From Byssovorax sp. (GTDB lineage Bacteria > Myxococcota_A > Polyangia > Polyangiales > Polyangiaceae): a DNA stretch of 35,036 bases. Shown piece by piece: positions 1-7,148 of the stretch. How positions within the stretch are numbered: position 1 is the stretch's first letter; every line of letters starts with the position of its first letter. Where the stretch lies: NCBI GenBank assembly GCA_025362495.1, contig JANYGI010000067.1, positions 1-35,036 on the forward strand, read 5' to 3'. Both the position numbers and the translations under genes were made by a program. The notes under the pieces were generated by a model, which worked only from the letters and a program-made list of their open reading frames with translations, was not told where the DNA came from and ran no database searches.

Positions 1-409
1 ACGGCGCACCTCGGAACGCCGGATCGCTCCCGAACGTGGCGTGAAACCAGACGGCGAGATCGCGCGCGTCGCGGAGGAGGGCGAGAGCTTGCCCGTGGTT
101 GCGTTGAACCTCGTGAGCTGCGGCGTTGCCGACGGTCCGGAGGCGATGAAAAGGCTGGCTGGCGCTCTCGGGGACGACGCCGCCGTCTTCGAGGCGGCGC
201 AGCAGGTCGTACTGCTTCTCCCTCGGAATGGCACGCAGGCCTCGACGCGCCGCCGCGCGCTGCGCCAGGCGCTCGCCGAACTGCCGCAGACGAACGACGC
301 TGATATCGGGATCGAGCGCGAAGAAGCGCTCAGCGTCGGCGCCGAGCCCATCGAGCTCTGGATCGTGGACGGCAAGGAAGGCGAAGTTCGCGGATCGCGA
401 TGCGGTCAC
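1..409 (-). CDS. Type I restriction R subunit / DEAD-box helicase-like protein, N-terminus only
   Basis: The gene runs off the left edge; about 136 codons are visible. Start is GTG at 409, with a GGAG ten bases upstream; the frame is closed by a stop further upstream and has no ATG. The first residues (TASRSANFAFLAVHDPEL) and the pattern 'LRQFGERLAQ' (res. 41-50), 'QYDLLRRLEDGGVVP' (66-80) and 'LRTVGNAAAHE' (90-100) match the helical DUF4145 domain that opens many HsdR-type restriction subunits and related superfamily 2 helicases. The family usually continues with an R/helicase core, which is outside the window, so catalytic motifs cannot be checked. It is divergent from the 591-1130 gene, with a 181-bp gap. 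It could also be a stand-alone DUF4145 helicase not belonging to a restriction system. The family call is fairly sure; the restriction role is inferred. Confidence 0.75.
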   Translation of the reverse strand, partial: MTASRSANFAFLAVHDPELDGLGADAERFFALDPDISVVRLRQFGERLAQRAAARRGLRAIPREKQYDLLRRLEDGGVVPESASQPFHRLRTVGNAAAHEVQRNHGQALALLRDARDLAVWFHATFGSDPAFRGAP

Positions 410-590
410 GGGCTCGATCTCCAGGTGCGAGGTCGGGAGTGGCAGCGAACAGCGCTATCAGGCCCCGCTTTGCAGGGATACGAGCTTGCCGGGCGATCCT
501 CTACGGAAAAATCTGGACTGTACGGAATACGGCATGCGAGCCTCAGCACGTCAACGCACCGTCGCACGGTGCAAACCAGCGGGAGGCAGC

Positions 591-1130
591 ATGGCGAAGA
601 CGCCGAAAGATGGCGAAGGCACGATCGACGACCTGCGGAAGCGCGCGGCCCAGAGCAGCGCCCTCAACGCGCAGATCCGGGCGCAGTTTCAGGAGGCGAG
701 GAAGCTCGCCAAGCAGGATCGCCGCAGCTCGCGCGGCAAGATGGGACTCACCGAGGCGGGCGCGCTCCGAGGCACGCTGGACGCCATCGATCTCGACCCG
801 GCGCCCTTCGCCTCGCTCGCCGACGAAGACGAGGGGCACGATCCGACGAAGGTGGAGACCGCCCTCTTGCGCGAGCGCTTCGATCGGCACCAGATCTACA
901 CCGAGCTCGCCGACGAGCTGATGGCGACAGCCAAGGTGCTCACCGACGCGGCCCTGGCCAACGGCGCCCTGGTCCGCCCTCTCTGCCTCGCGGCGTACGA
1001 GATCGCCAAGCCCATCAGCAAGCGCAACCCGGCGATGCGGGAGAAGATCTCGGCGCTCATCGACTACTACGCTGGCAACGCGGAGGCCGCAGCCGAGACG
1101 CGGCTGGCCAACAAGGCGAAGAAGGAGTAG
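591..1130 (+). CDS. Small helical protein of unknown function
   Basis: 179 residues. ATG at 591 is preceded by GGGAGG with five bases of spacing, which decides this start over longer in-frame options that have poor composition. No family is recognised. The protein is soluble, without a signal peptide or membrane segment. It is charged and mostly helical: a Lys/Arg-rich N-terminal third with a possible coiled coil (res. 12-50), an acidic loop 'ADEDEGHDP' (res. 79-87), and a C-terminal helical bundle ending in a Lys-rich tail 'NKAKKE'. It stands alone between the divergent R-subunit-like gene and a hairpin-rich spacer. Codon use is typical of the window. Coding confidence is high; no function can be given. 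Confidence 0.8.
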   Translation: MAKTPKDGEGTIDDLRKRAAQSSALNAQIRAQFQEARKLAKQDRRSSRGKMGLTEAGALRGTLDAIDLDPAPFASLADEDEGHDPTKVETALLRERFDRHQIYTELADELMATAKVLTDAALANGALVRPLCLAAYEIAKPISKRNPAMREKISALIDYYAGNAEAAAETRLANKAKKE

Positions 1131-1474
1131 CGCCGCCCGGACCGGGTGCCGCTCCCTCCAGACAGGGTGTGGCACCGTCTCGCGTACGGTGAATCAGCCT
1201 CCCGGGAGGGCTATTCACCGTCTCGCCTACGGTGATTCAGCCTCCCGAGAGGCACAGTCAGCCTCCGGCGAGGCATGATCACCCTCCCGGGAGGGCCATT
1301 CACCCTCTTTCAGGGTGTCGACAAGGCCAGGCCCCTCACCCCTGATCTCTCTCACGAAGGGCGAGCGCCCGCAAAAAACGCCTCCCTCGCCCTTCGCGAG
1401 AGGGAGGGCCGGGGAGAGCGAGGGTCTCGCCGCGTTGACCGCGGCGCCGCGCCGGGCGAAGCTCCGCCGCCTCC
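1131..1474. other. 344-bp spacer filled with small hairpins
   Basis: No convincing gene lies between the small unknown protein and the kinase. The spacer holds a dense run of short dyads, listed as separate repeats. A purine/pyrimidine-rich stretch at 1381-1408 can fold CCTCCCT (1381-1387) on AGGGAGG (1401-1407), or CTCGC (1386-1390) on GCGAG (1396-1400). No clear -35/-10 pair for the kinase was seen. Confidence 0.7.
1154..1317. repeat. Cluster of eight short palindromes/hairpins
   Basis: Eight dyads occur in 164 bp: CCCT/AGGG (1154-1167); CACCGT/ACGGTG (1173-1191); perfect CCTCCCGGGAGG (1198-1209); CACCGT/ACGGTG again (1216-1234); GCCTC/GAGGC (1240-1253); GCCTC/GAGGC (1261-1274); perfect CCCTCCCGGGAGGG (1282-1295); CACCCT/AGGGTG (1301-1317). 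The second and fourth are 43 bp apart and share CACCGTCTCGC. ACGGTGAAT (1186-1194) also pairs with ATTCACCGT (1213-1221) around the CCTCCCGGGAGG core, so alternative nested folds exist. Function unknown; possibly a REP-like element or a regulatory/terminator region. Confidence 0.8.
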
Positions 1475-2839
1475 ATGAACGCCGAGACGAACGAGAGCCT
1501 GACGACGCCCGGGACCCTGCTCATGGGGAAATACCGCGTCGAGAACGTCCTCGGCCAGGGTGCCATGGGGGTGGTGGTCGCGGCCACCCATCTGGGCTTT
1601 GGCACCCGGGTCGCCCTGAAGTTCATGTTGCCGGGCAAAGGCATGAGCGTCGAGCGGCGCGAGCGCTTCCTGCAGGAGGCGCGCATCGCGGCGCGGCTCA
1701 CCAGCGCCCACGCCGGCAAGGTGCTCGACGTCGGAACGATGGATGTGAACGACCGCGAGACTCCCTATCTGGTGATGGAGTACCTGGAGGGGAAGGACCT
1801 CGACGCCGTGCTCGACGAGGGCGGCGTGCTGCCTTTTCCCCTGGCCGTGGGCTACGTGCTCCAGGTGATCGAGGCCGTCGCCGAGGCCCATCGCGCCGGC
1901 ATCGTGCACCGGGATCTCAAGCCGGCGAACCTGTTCCTCACCCGCTTTGCGGACGGCTCGCCCTGCGTGAAGGTGCTCGATTTCGGGGTCTCGAAGCTGA
2001 CGGAGCCCGGCGTCGCCCTCACGCACGCGACAGCCGTCCTCGGCTCCCCGCTCTACATGTCTCCAGAGCAGATGGAGGCCTCGCGCGACGTGGACGCGCG
2101 CTCGGACGTGTGGGCCCTCGGCATCGTGCTCTATCAGCTCGTCGCCAACCTGACGCCGTTTCATGGCGAGGGGATCCAGCAGGTGTGTACCCGGGTGTTC
2201 TTCTCCGAGCCGACCCCGCTCGCCACGTTCCGGGCCGGCGCGCCGCCCGGGTTCGAGGCCGTGTTGCTTCGCTGCTTCGAGAAGCACCGGGACCAGCGCT
2301 TCCAGAACGTGGCCGAGCTCGCCGCGGCGCTGGTGCCTTTCGCGCCGGCACGCGCCATCGTGCATGCCGAGCGCGCCGCGGGGATCCTCGGCTTGAACGG
2401 CAGGCCAGCTCACGAGACGTTTCTGCTTCCGCCGGAGATCCCGGTCGCCCCGATCACGGCGTCGCGCGCAGTCCCCGCGCGATCGGAGGCAGCGGCGGGC
2501 TCGCTGGAGACGGCCCCCACCCAGGACTCCACTCCACGGCCAGCGCCGACGAGGCCGAGGCCGCGGCGCACACCGCTCCTCGCGCTCGGGCTGGGTGGCC
2601 TGGCGCTGCTCGGCGTCGGCGCCGGCGCGGCGTTGACCCTCGGCGGCGCAAAGCCTGCTTTGATTGAGCCTTCGCTGGTCGCCCCGGCGCGCGCCGAGCC
2701 CGAGCCGAGCGCCGCGCCCTCGTCGACGGCCGCGCCGTCCCCGAAGATCACGCCCGAGCCGTCGGCCTCGGCGCCTCGCGGCGCTCCCCGCCCGAAAGCC
2801 TCCACCGCTCCCCCCAGAAAAGATGTACTGGATCGGTGA
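1475..2839 (+). CDS. Membrane-anchored eukaryote-like Ser/Thr protein kinase
   Basis: 454 residues. The kinase domain covers about res. 20-285: Gly loop 'GQGAMG' (27-32), ATP-binding Lys49, helix-C Glu68, catalytic 'HRDLKPAN' with Asp147, Mg-binding 'DFG' with Asp169, and activation-segment end 'SPLYMSPEQ'. All key residues are present, so it should be active. A Pro/Ala-rich linker follows, then one membrane helix (about 365-388, Leu/Gly/Ala-rich) and an Ala/Pro/Ser tail of about 60 residues outside the cytoplasm. This is the PknB/Pkn-like layout common in myxobacteria, but without PASTA repeats. ATG 1475 has no strong RBS but sits 19 codons before the domain, as expected. The stop is 13 bp before the TPR gene, so the two are probably co-transcribed and the TPR protein is a candidate partner. 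The physiological signal is unknown. Confidence 0.93.
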   Translation: MNAETNESLTTPGTLLMGKYRVENVLGQGAMGVVVAATHLGFGTRVALKFMLPGKGMSVERRERFLQEARIAARLTSAHAGKVLDVGTMDVNDRETPYLVMEYLEGKDLDAVLDEGGVLPFPLAVGYVLQVIEAVAEAHRAGIVHRDLKPANLFLTRFADGSPCVKVLDFGVSKLTEPGVALTHATAVLGSPLYMSPEQMEASRDVDARSDVWALGIVLYQLVANLTPFHGEGIQQVCTRVFFSEPTPLATFRAGAPPGFEAVLLRCFEKHRDQRFQNVAELAAALVPFAPARAIVHAERAAGILGLNGRPAHETFLLPPEIPVAPITASRAVPARSEAAAGSLETAPTQDSTPRPAPTRPRPRRTPLLALGLGGLALLGVGAGAALTLGGAKPALIEPSLVAPARAEPEPSAAPSSTAAPSPKITPEPSASAPRGAPRPKASTAPPRKDVLDR

Positions 2840-2852
2840 GAGGCAGAACGCG

Positions 2853-3869
2853 ATGACGAAGCGCATGAAGGTCCTGGGTTGTCTGGTGCTCTCCGTTGCG
2901 CTGACCGGCGCGCGGCCGGCCCGGGCCGACGCTTCGCCCGCCGACATCGCCGCGGTCGAGGTGGTCTTCGCGGCCGCGAAGAAGCTCGTCAAGGAGGGTC
3001 GATTCAACGAGGCCTGTCCGAAGTTCGAGGAGGCCGAGCGCATCGATCCCACGCCGGGCACCCTCCTCAACCTCGGTGACTGCTACCGCGACTCCACTCC
3101 TCCGCGGACGGCGAGCGCCTGGGGCGCGTACCAGCAGGCGGGGATCCTCGCGGGGAAGCGCGACGACGCCGCGCGCGTGGAGGCGGCGACCCAGCGGGCG
3201 CGGGCGATCGAGCCGGTGCTGTCGAGGGTGATCATCTCCCCTGCCCCGGCCGCGCGCATCGCCGGGCTCGAGGTGAAGTGGGATGGAAAGCTCTTCGGCG
3301 AAGGGAGCTGGGGGACGGCGATCCCGGTCGACTCGGGCGATCACACGATCGAGGCCACCGCCCCTGGAAAGAAGGCCTGGACAGGCAAGGTCGCGGTGCG
3401 CGTCAACGGAGGAACGATGACGGCCGAGGTGCCCGCGTTCGCCGACGCGCCGGCGGCGGCCGCGATTCCCCCGGTCGCGACGCCGGCTCCGGCGGGCTGG
3501 GCCCCGCAGCGCACCGTGGGTATCGCCGTCGGCGCCGCCGGGCTCGTGGGGATCGTGGTCGGCTCGGTCTTCGGCGCCAGGGCGATGAGCGCCGACTCGG
3601 CCTCTCACGCGCATTGCTTGGCGCCCGACTACACGCGGTGCGATCCGCAAGGCCAAGAGCTCGGCAAAGACGCCTTCTCGGCGGCCACGGCGTCCACAGT
3701 GGGTTTCCTGCTCGGCGGCGCAGGCGTGATCGGCGGCGTGGTGACGTTCTTGACAGCGCCCACGACGGGCAGCGCCCCGAAGAAGAGCACGAGCCGAGCG
3801 TGGGGCGTCGAAGCGCGGCCCCTGGTGAGCGCGCAGGTGGGCGGCCTCGTGGTGTCCGGCGCGTGGTGA
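2853..3869 (+). CDS. Exported TPR-type protein with membrane segments
   Basis: 338 residues. Start chosen at ATG 2853, behind GAGAGG; ATG 2865 (four codons later) is also possible. It begins with a signal peptide (res. about 1-27, ending 'ARPARADA'). A TPR-like helical part follows: 'AAAKKLVKEGRFNEACPKFEEAERIDP', broken here as repeats around res. 37-65, then 'GTLLNLGDCY'. Next is a small beta-rich domain resembling a PEGA/carboxypeptidase-like fold ('VKWDGKLFGEGSWGTAIPV', about 140-190). Two hydrophobic helices follow (about 222-242 and 275-300) with two Cys between them ('HCLAPDYTRCDP'). This build is frequent next to Ser/Thr kinases in myxobacteria and is similar to the 7149-8222 protein on the other strand. 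It lies 13 bp after the kinase. The molecular role is unknown; an envelope scaffold or kinase partner is an inference. Confidence 0.85.
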   Translation: MTKRMKVLGCLVLSVALTGARPARADASPADIAAVEVVFAAAKKLVKEGRFNEACPKFEEAERIDPTPGTLLNLGDCYRDSTPPRTASAWGAYQQAGILAGKRDDAARVEAATQRARAIEPVLSRVIISPAPAARIAGLEVKWDGKLFGEGSWGTAIPVDSGDHTIEATAPGKKAWTGKVAVRVNGGTMTAEVPAFADAPAAAAIPPVATPAPAGWAPQRTVGIAVGAAGLVGIVVGSVFGARAMSADSASHAHCLAPDYTRCDPQGQELGKDAFSAATASTVGFLLGGAGVIGGVVTFLTAPTTGSAPKKSTSRAWGVEARPLVSAQVGGLVVSGAW

Positions 3870-3877
3870 GCCGCGGA

Positions 3878-5419
3878 TCAGGGGAATAGCTGGACGTTGG
3901 CCCGGACGCCGGGATCACCGTCGTTCATCGGGCCGCCCTTGCCACCGAGGCCCGCTGTGCCCTTTTCGAGGAACGTGATGCCTTTGGTGTCAGGCATGTC
4001 GGCGCCCGTCGCGGCAATGCCAATGGCATGACCGCCGCGGCCCCCGCCGCCGTGGCCACCATGCGCGCCATAGCCGCCGGCGCCACCCGGGCAACCTGCA
4101 AGAACACCGCTGGTTGCAGCGCCAGGCAAGCCGCCGTGCCCGCCCGTCGCACCGAATTGCCCGACACCGCCATCTCCACCAGTGCCGCCGTTGCCGACCA
4201 CTATCGTTACGTGGTCGAACGAGAGCGTCGCGTCGACACTCACCATCACGATGCTCGCGCCGCCCCCGCTGGCCCCGGGTCCCCCACCTCCGCCGCATCC
4301 GCCGGCCCCGCCGCCACCGCCGCTGGCCCCCGCGCAACCCGCTTTGCCCTTGGAACCGCCGCCCCCACCGCCGCCTTGACCCGCCTTACCGGGATCGCCG
4401 GGCATACCCGCTGTTCCCTTGTAGCCGGAGGGGCTGAGCTGGCCGAGAGCGGATGTCCCCTTCGCTCCAGAGCCGTCGGCCCCTGGCTGCCCGGCGACTC
4501 CATCCGCGCCAAGGCCAGCTCCCACATCGCAGCTCCACGCAGGATCAGCGTGCTGGCCAGTACCCCCTTGAGCAACCTGAGGCGTCGACGGAAACGCGTC
4601 GCCAGCGCCTCCGACAGGCACGCTCCCGAGGCCTCCCCCGCCCCCGAGCGGACCGCCGTCCGCAAATGGGCAAAACATGTTGTCCTTCTGCTCGGCCCCG
4701 GGGGACGCCATGGCGCTCGCGCACGCGTTCGCACCATCGTTGCCGACGATCAGTGGATCGAGCGAGTTCGCTGGTCCCACGCTCGCCGTCGGCGTGGTCC
4801 CTCCCGCCCCCTTGTTGCCGTTGCCCGCACTCAGGTCGCACCGCGTGAATGACACCTTGACCTGATCGGCGACCACGGCGATCGATGAGCCCCCATCGAG
4901 CATCGCGTCCGCCGCGTGGACGGTGAAATCGAACAGCTGCACGCTCGTCGCCGCCTGAGTGAGCGTCAGCGGGACGTCGTCCGGTAGCGCGCTGAGCTTG
5001 GATTTCGTGGAGCCGTCGTAAGCCCATGCTTTCGCGCAGTCGAGCCCACCGTAGATCGCTACCTCGCTCGTCACGGTCAGAGCTTCCGTGAACGTCTCGG
5101 CGCAAGCGTAGACTGGCTTCTTCGCCTTCCCGGCAGCGAGCGTTGCCGCCGCGAGCGTCTTGAATGGGTGCGCCTTGCTGGTAGCTCCCATCCCGTCGAC
5201 GCCGATACTCGACGAAACGAAGACACCGCAAGCGTCGTCGATTGGTGAGCTGCTGTCGCGCGGGATGCAGGCGGCCGGCGTGCCACCGTCGCTTTCGCCG
5301 CCGCCGCCACCGGTCCCGAGATCGGTGCGGTCTTTCAAGCCGAGGATCAGCGAGCAGCCGATCTGTCCAGCCGCCGCCCCCAGGAGCACGAGAACACCAG
5401 CCGTACCACGATGTTTCAT
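3878..5419 (-). CDS. Large Gly-rich lipoprotein, beta-helix N-domain, copy 2
   Basis: 513 residues from ATG 5419 (GGAG three bases upstream); an in-frame GTG at 5428 would add three residues. A signal peptide ends at Cys22 ('GQIGC'), probably lipidated. A Gly/Ser linker leads to a conserved region (about 50-200) containing 'ACGVFVSSS', 'HPFKTLAAATLAAGKAKKP', 'VYACAETFTEALTV' and 'IYGGLDC'. This is the pattern of DUF1565-like right-handed beta-helix domains. The C-terminal half is collagen-like in composition, with long Gly runs broken by Ala, Cys and Lys, ending in 'GGHAIGIAATG'. It is a paralogue of the protein at 5496-7070, 76 bp upstream on the same strand. It faces the TPR gene with an 8-bp gap. 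Expected on the cell surface or outer membrane; ligand unknown. Confidence 0.85.
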   Translation of the reverse strand: MKHRGTAGVLVLLGAAAGQIGCSLILGLKDRTDLGTGGGGGESDGGTPAACIPRDSSSPIDDACGVFVSSSIGVDGMGATSKAHPFKTLAAATLAAGKAKKPVYACAETFTEALTVTSEVAIYGGLDCAKAWAYDGSTKSKLSALPDDVPLTLTQAATSVQLFDFTVHAADAMLDGGSSIAVVADQVKVSFTRCDLSAGNGNKGAGGTTPTASVGPANSLDPLIVGNDGANACASAMASPGAEQKDNMFCPFADGGPLGGGGGLGSVPVGGAGDAFPSTPQVAQGGTGQHADPAWSCDVGAGLGADGVAGQPGADGSGAKGTSALGQLSPSGYKGTAGMPGDPGKAGQGGGGGGGSKGKAGCAGASGGGGGAGGCGGGGGPGASGGGASIVMVSVDATLSFDHVTIVVGNGGTGGDGGVGQFGATGGHGGLPGAATSGVLAGCPGGAGGYGAHGGHGGGGRGGHAIGIAATGADMPDTKGITFLEKGTAGLGGKGGPMNDGDPGVRANVQLFP

Positions 5420-5495
5420 GAGCTCCACATTCTTACGACCGCCGCCGTGACGAAGTCATCTCATGAATAGCAGCACCGCTGTCCGTTTGGCAGCG

Positions 5496-7070
5496 TCACG
5501 GGAACATCTGCACGTCGGCCCGCACGCCCGGATCGCCGTCCTGCGAGGGCCCGCCCTTGCCGCCAAGGCTCGCTTTGCCCTGCTGCGAGAACGTCACTCC
5601 TTTGGTGTCGGGCATGGTCTTCCCGCTGGCGGCAATGCCGATCGCGTGGCCACCGCGCCCTCCACCGCCCTTGCCGCCTGGGCCACCCGTGCCGCCGCCA
5701 CCGCCGTTGCACGCGAGCGCCGCAGTACCGTTGCCCACACCGCCTGAGCCGCCTGAGCCGCCTGCTCCGCCGGGTTGCCCGTCGCCGCCGTCTCCTCCTG
5801 CGCCGCCGGTCCCCAGGCCCACGGTGACGTCGTCGAACGACAGCGTCGCAGCCAGGCTCACGAGAGCGATGCTCGCGCCACCCGCTCGGCCCCCGGTGCC
5901 GCCGTGGCCACCGCACCCGCCGACCCCCCCTCCACCGCCGCTCGCGCCCGCGCAGCTCGTCTTTCCCTTGGCGCCGCCGCCGCCTCCGCCGCCCTGTCCG
6001 GGCTTTCCGACATCCGCGTCACCACCGGCAACACCACTGTAACCCGAGGAGTCGATCGTCCCGAGATCCTTGGCCTTCACGCCCTCCGCTCCAGGCAGCC
6101 CCTTCACGCCGATGTGGCCTGCGCCCGTCGAGCAGTCCCACAAGGGATCCGACGTCTGGCCCGTTCCGCCAAGGGCCGTTTGCGGGGTCGCGATCGACAC
6201 GAGGCCATCGCCGGCCGTCATGATGCCTCCGAAGCCCCCGTCGCCCCCGAACGGGCCGCCGTTGGCGCTCGGGCAGAGCGCGTTGTCCTTCGAGCCACCC
6301 CCGAACGATTGCGTCATGCTCGCGCACGCGTTGGCGCCGTCGTTGCCGCGGATCGCGGAGTCCGTCGGAATGTTCGGCCCAACGCTGTCCATCGACGTCA
6401 CCCCCGGGCTCCCCGCCATCCCGTTCTTCGCGACCAGATCACACCGCGTGAACGACGCCGTCACCTGATCCGCGATCACCGCAATCGACGATCCGCCCGC
6501 GATCACCGCGTCGACCGCGGCCACGCTGAAGTCGAACAGCGCCGCCCCGTTCGCGCCCTTGTTCAGCGTCAAAGGCACCGAGTCTGCATCGGTCGTGAGC
6601 GTCGACTTCACATCCCCCGCGTAGCTCCAGGTGCCCTTGCAATCGAGCCCGCCATAGAGCCCCACGCCGTCGTTCACGCTCAGCGTCTCGCTGAACGTCT
6701 CCGCGCAGACGTACACAGGCTTGCTCGCCTTCGCCGCCGCCGCGATCGCGGCCGCGAGCGTCTTGTAGGGCTTCTTCTTGGTGCCAGCGGCCGTGGCGTC
6801 GTCACCCTGGCTCGACGAGACGAACACGCCGCAGGTGTCCGCGATCGGATCCTTCCCCACCGTCGGGATGCAGGTGGCCGGCGGCCCGCTGTCGCCGCCC
6901 GCGCCCGTCGACGAGGACGACGCCGACGTCGGGTCGGCGCCGCCGCCGCCCGGCGGGCACGTGAAGAGCTCTTTGCAGTCCAGCGGCAGCAACCCGCAGC
7001 CCGATCCGAGCCAGAGCCATCCGGTGAGCGTCGAGCTCGCGACGACGATCCCCCAAAGCGCGCTTCGCAT
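5496..7070 (-). CDS. Large Gly-rich lipoprotein, beta-helix N-domain, copy 1
   Basis: 524 residues. ATG 7070 is preceded by AGAGGA with good spacing. The signal peptide ends 'LWLGSGC', with Cys25 as the likely lipidated residue. A Gly/Ser linker (about 40-65) leads to the DUF1565-like block: 'DTCGVFVSSSQGDD', 'KPYKTLAAAIAAAAKASKP', 'VYVCAETFSETLSV', 'LYGGLDCKGTWSY'. A repeated 'SIAVIADQV..SFTRCDL' segment fits beta-helix rungs. The C-terminal 250 residues are strongly Gly-rich with scattered Cys ('KGKTSCAGASGGGGG') and end in 'GGHAIGIAASG' plus a short conserved tail ending 'ADVQMFP'. It aligns over its whole length with the 3878-5419 protein, so the pair is a tandem duplication that has since diverged. 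It sits 78 bp behind the TPR-PEGA gene. Function unknown; surface adhesin or matrix protein is a guess. Confidence 0.85.
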   Translation of the reverse strand: MRSALWGIVVASSTLTGWLWLGSGCGLLPLDCKELFTCPPGGGGADPTSASSSSTGAGGDSGPPATCIPTVGKDPIADTCGVFVSSSQGDDATAAGTKKKPYKTLAAAIAAAAKASKPVYVCAETFSETLSVNDGVGLYGGLDCKGTWSYAGDVKSTLTTDADSVPLTLNKGANGAALFDFSVAAVDAVIAGGSSIAVIADQVTASFTRCDLVAKNGMAGSPGVTSMDSVGPNIPTDSAIRGNDGANACASMTQSFGGGSKDNALCPSANGGPFGGDGGFGGIMTAGDGLVSIATPQTALGGTGQTSDPLWDCSTGAGHIGVKGLPGAEGVKAKDLGTIDSSGYSGVAGGDADVGKPGQGGGGGGGAKGKTSCAGASGGGGGVGGCGGHGGTGGRAGGASIALVSLAATLSFDDVTVGLGTGGAGGDGGDGQPGGAGGSGGSGGVGNGTAALACNGGGGGTGGPGGKGGGGRGGHAIGIAASGKTMPDTKGVTFSQQGKASLGGKGGPSQDGDPGVRADVQMFP

Positions 7071-7148
7071 CCGATCCTCTTTCTTCTTCGAGCGCGCCCG
7101 AGCGCGGGTGTTCGATCGCCTTACCTACCCGATCGCCGCGGCCGACGG

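Noticed and set aside
41-1192. Long plus-strand open frame over the left end
   Set aside because: The minus strand at 1-409 carries a family match and 591-1130 is better supported in another frame; the composition here is Arg/Gly-rich shadow.
1352-3070. 572-codon minus-strand frame opposite the kinase
   Set aside because: Arg/Gly/Ala-rich shadow of the kinase and TPR genes; no motif.
3878-7070. Gly-rich repeats taken as a CRISPR-like or satellite array
   Set aside because: The repeats follow codons for Gly/Ala with no fixed unit and are explained by coding in the two lipoproteins.
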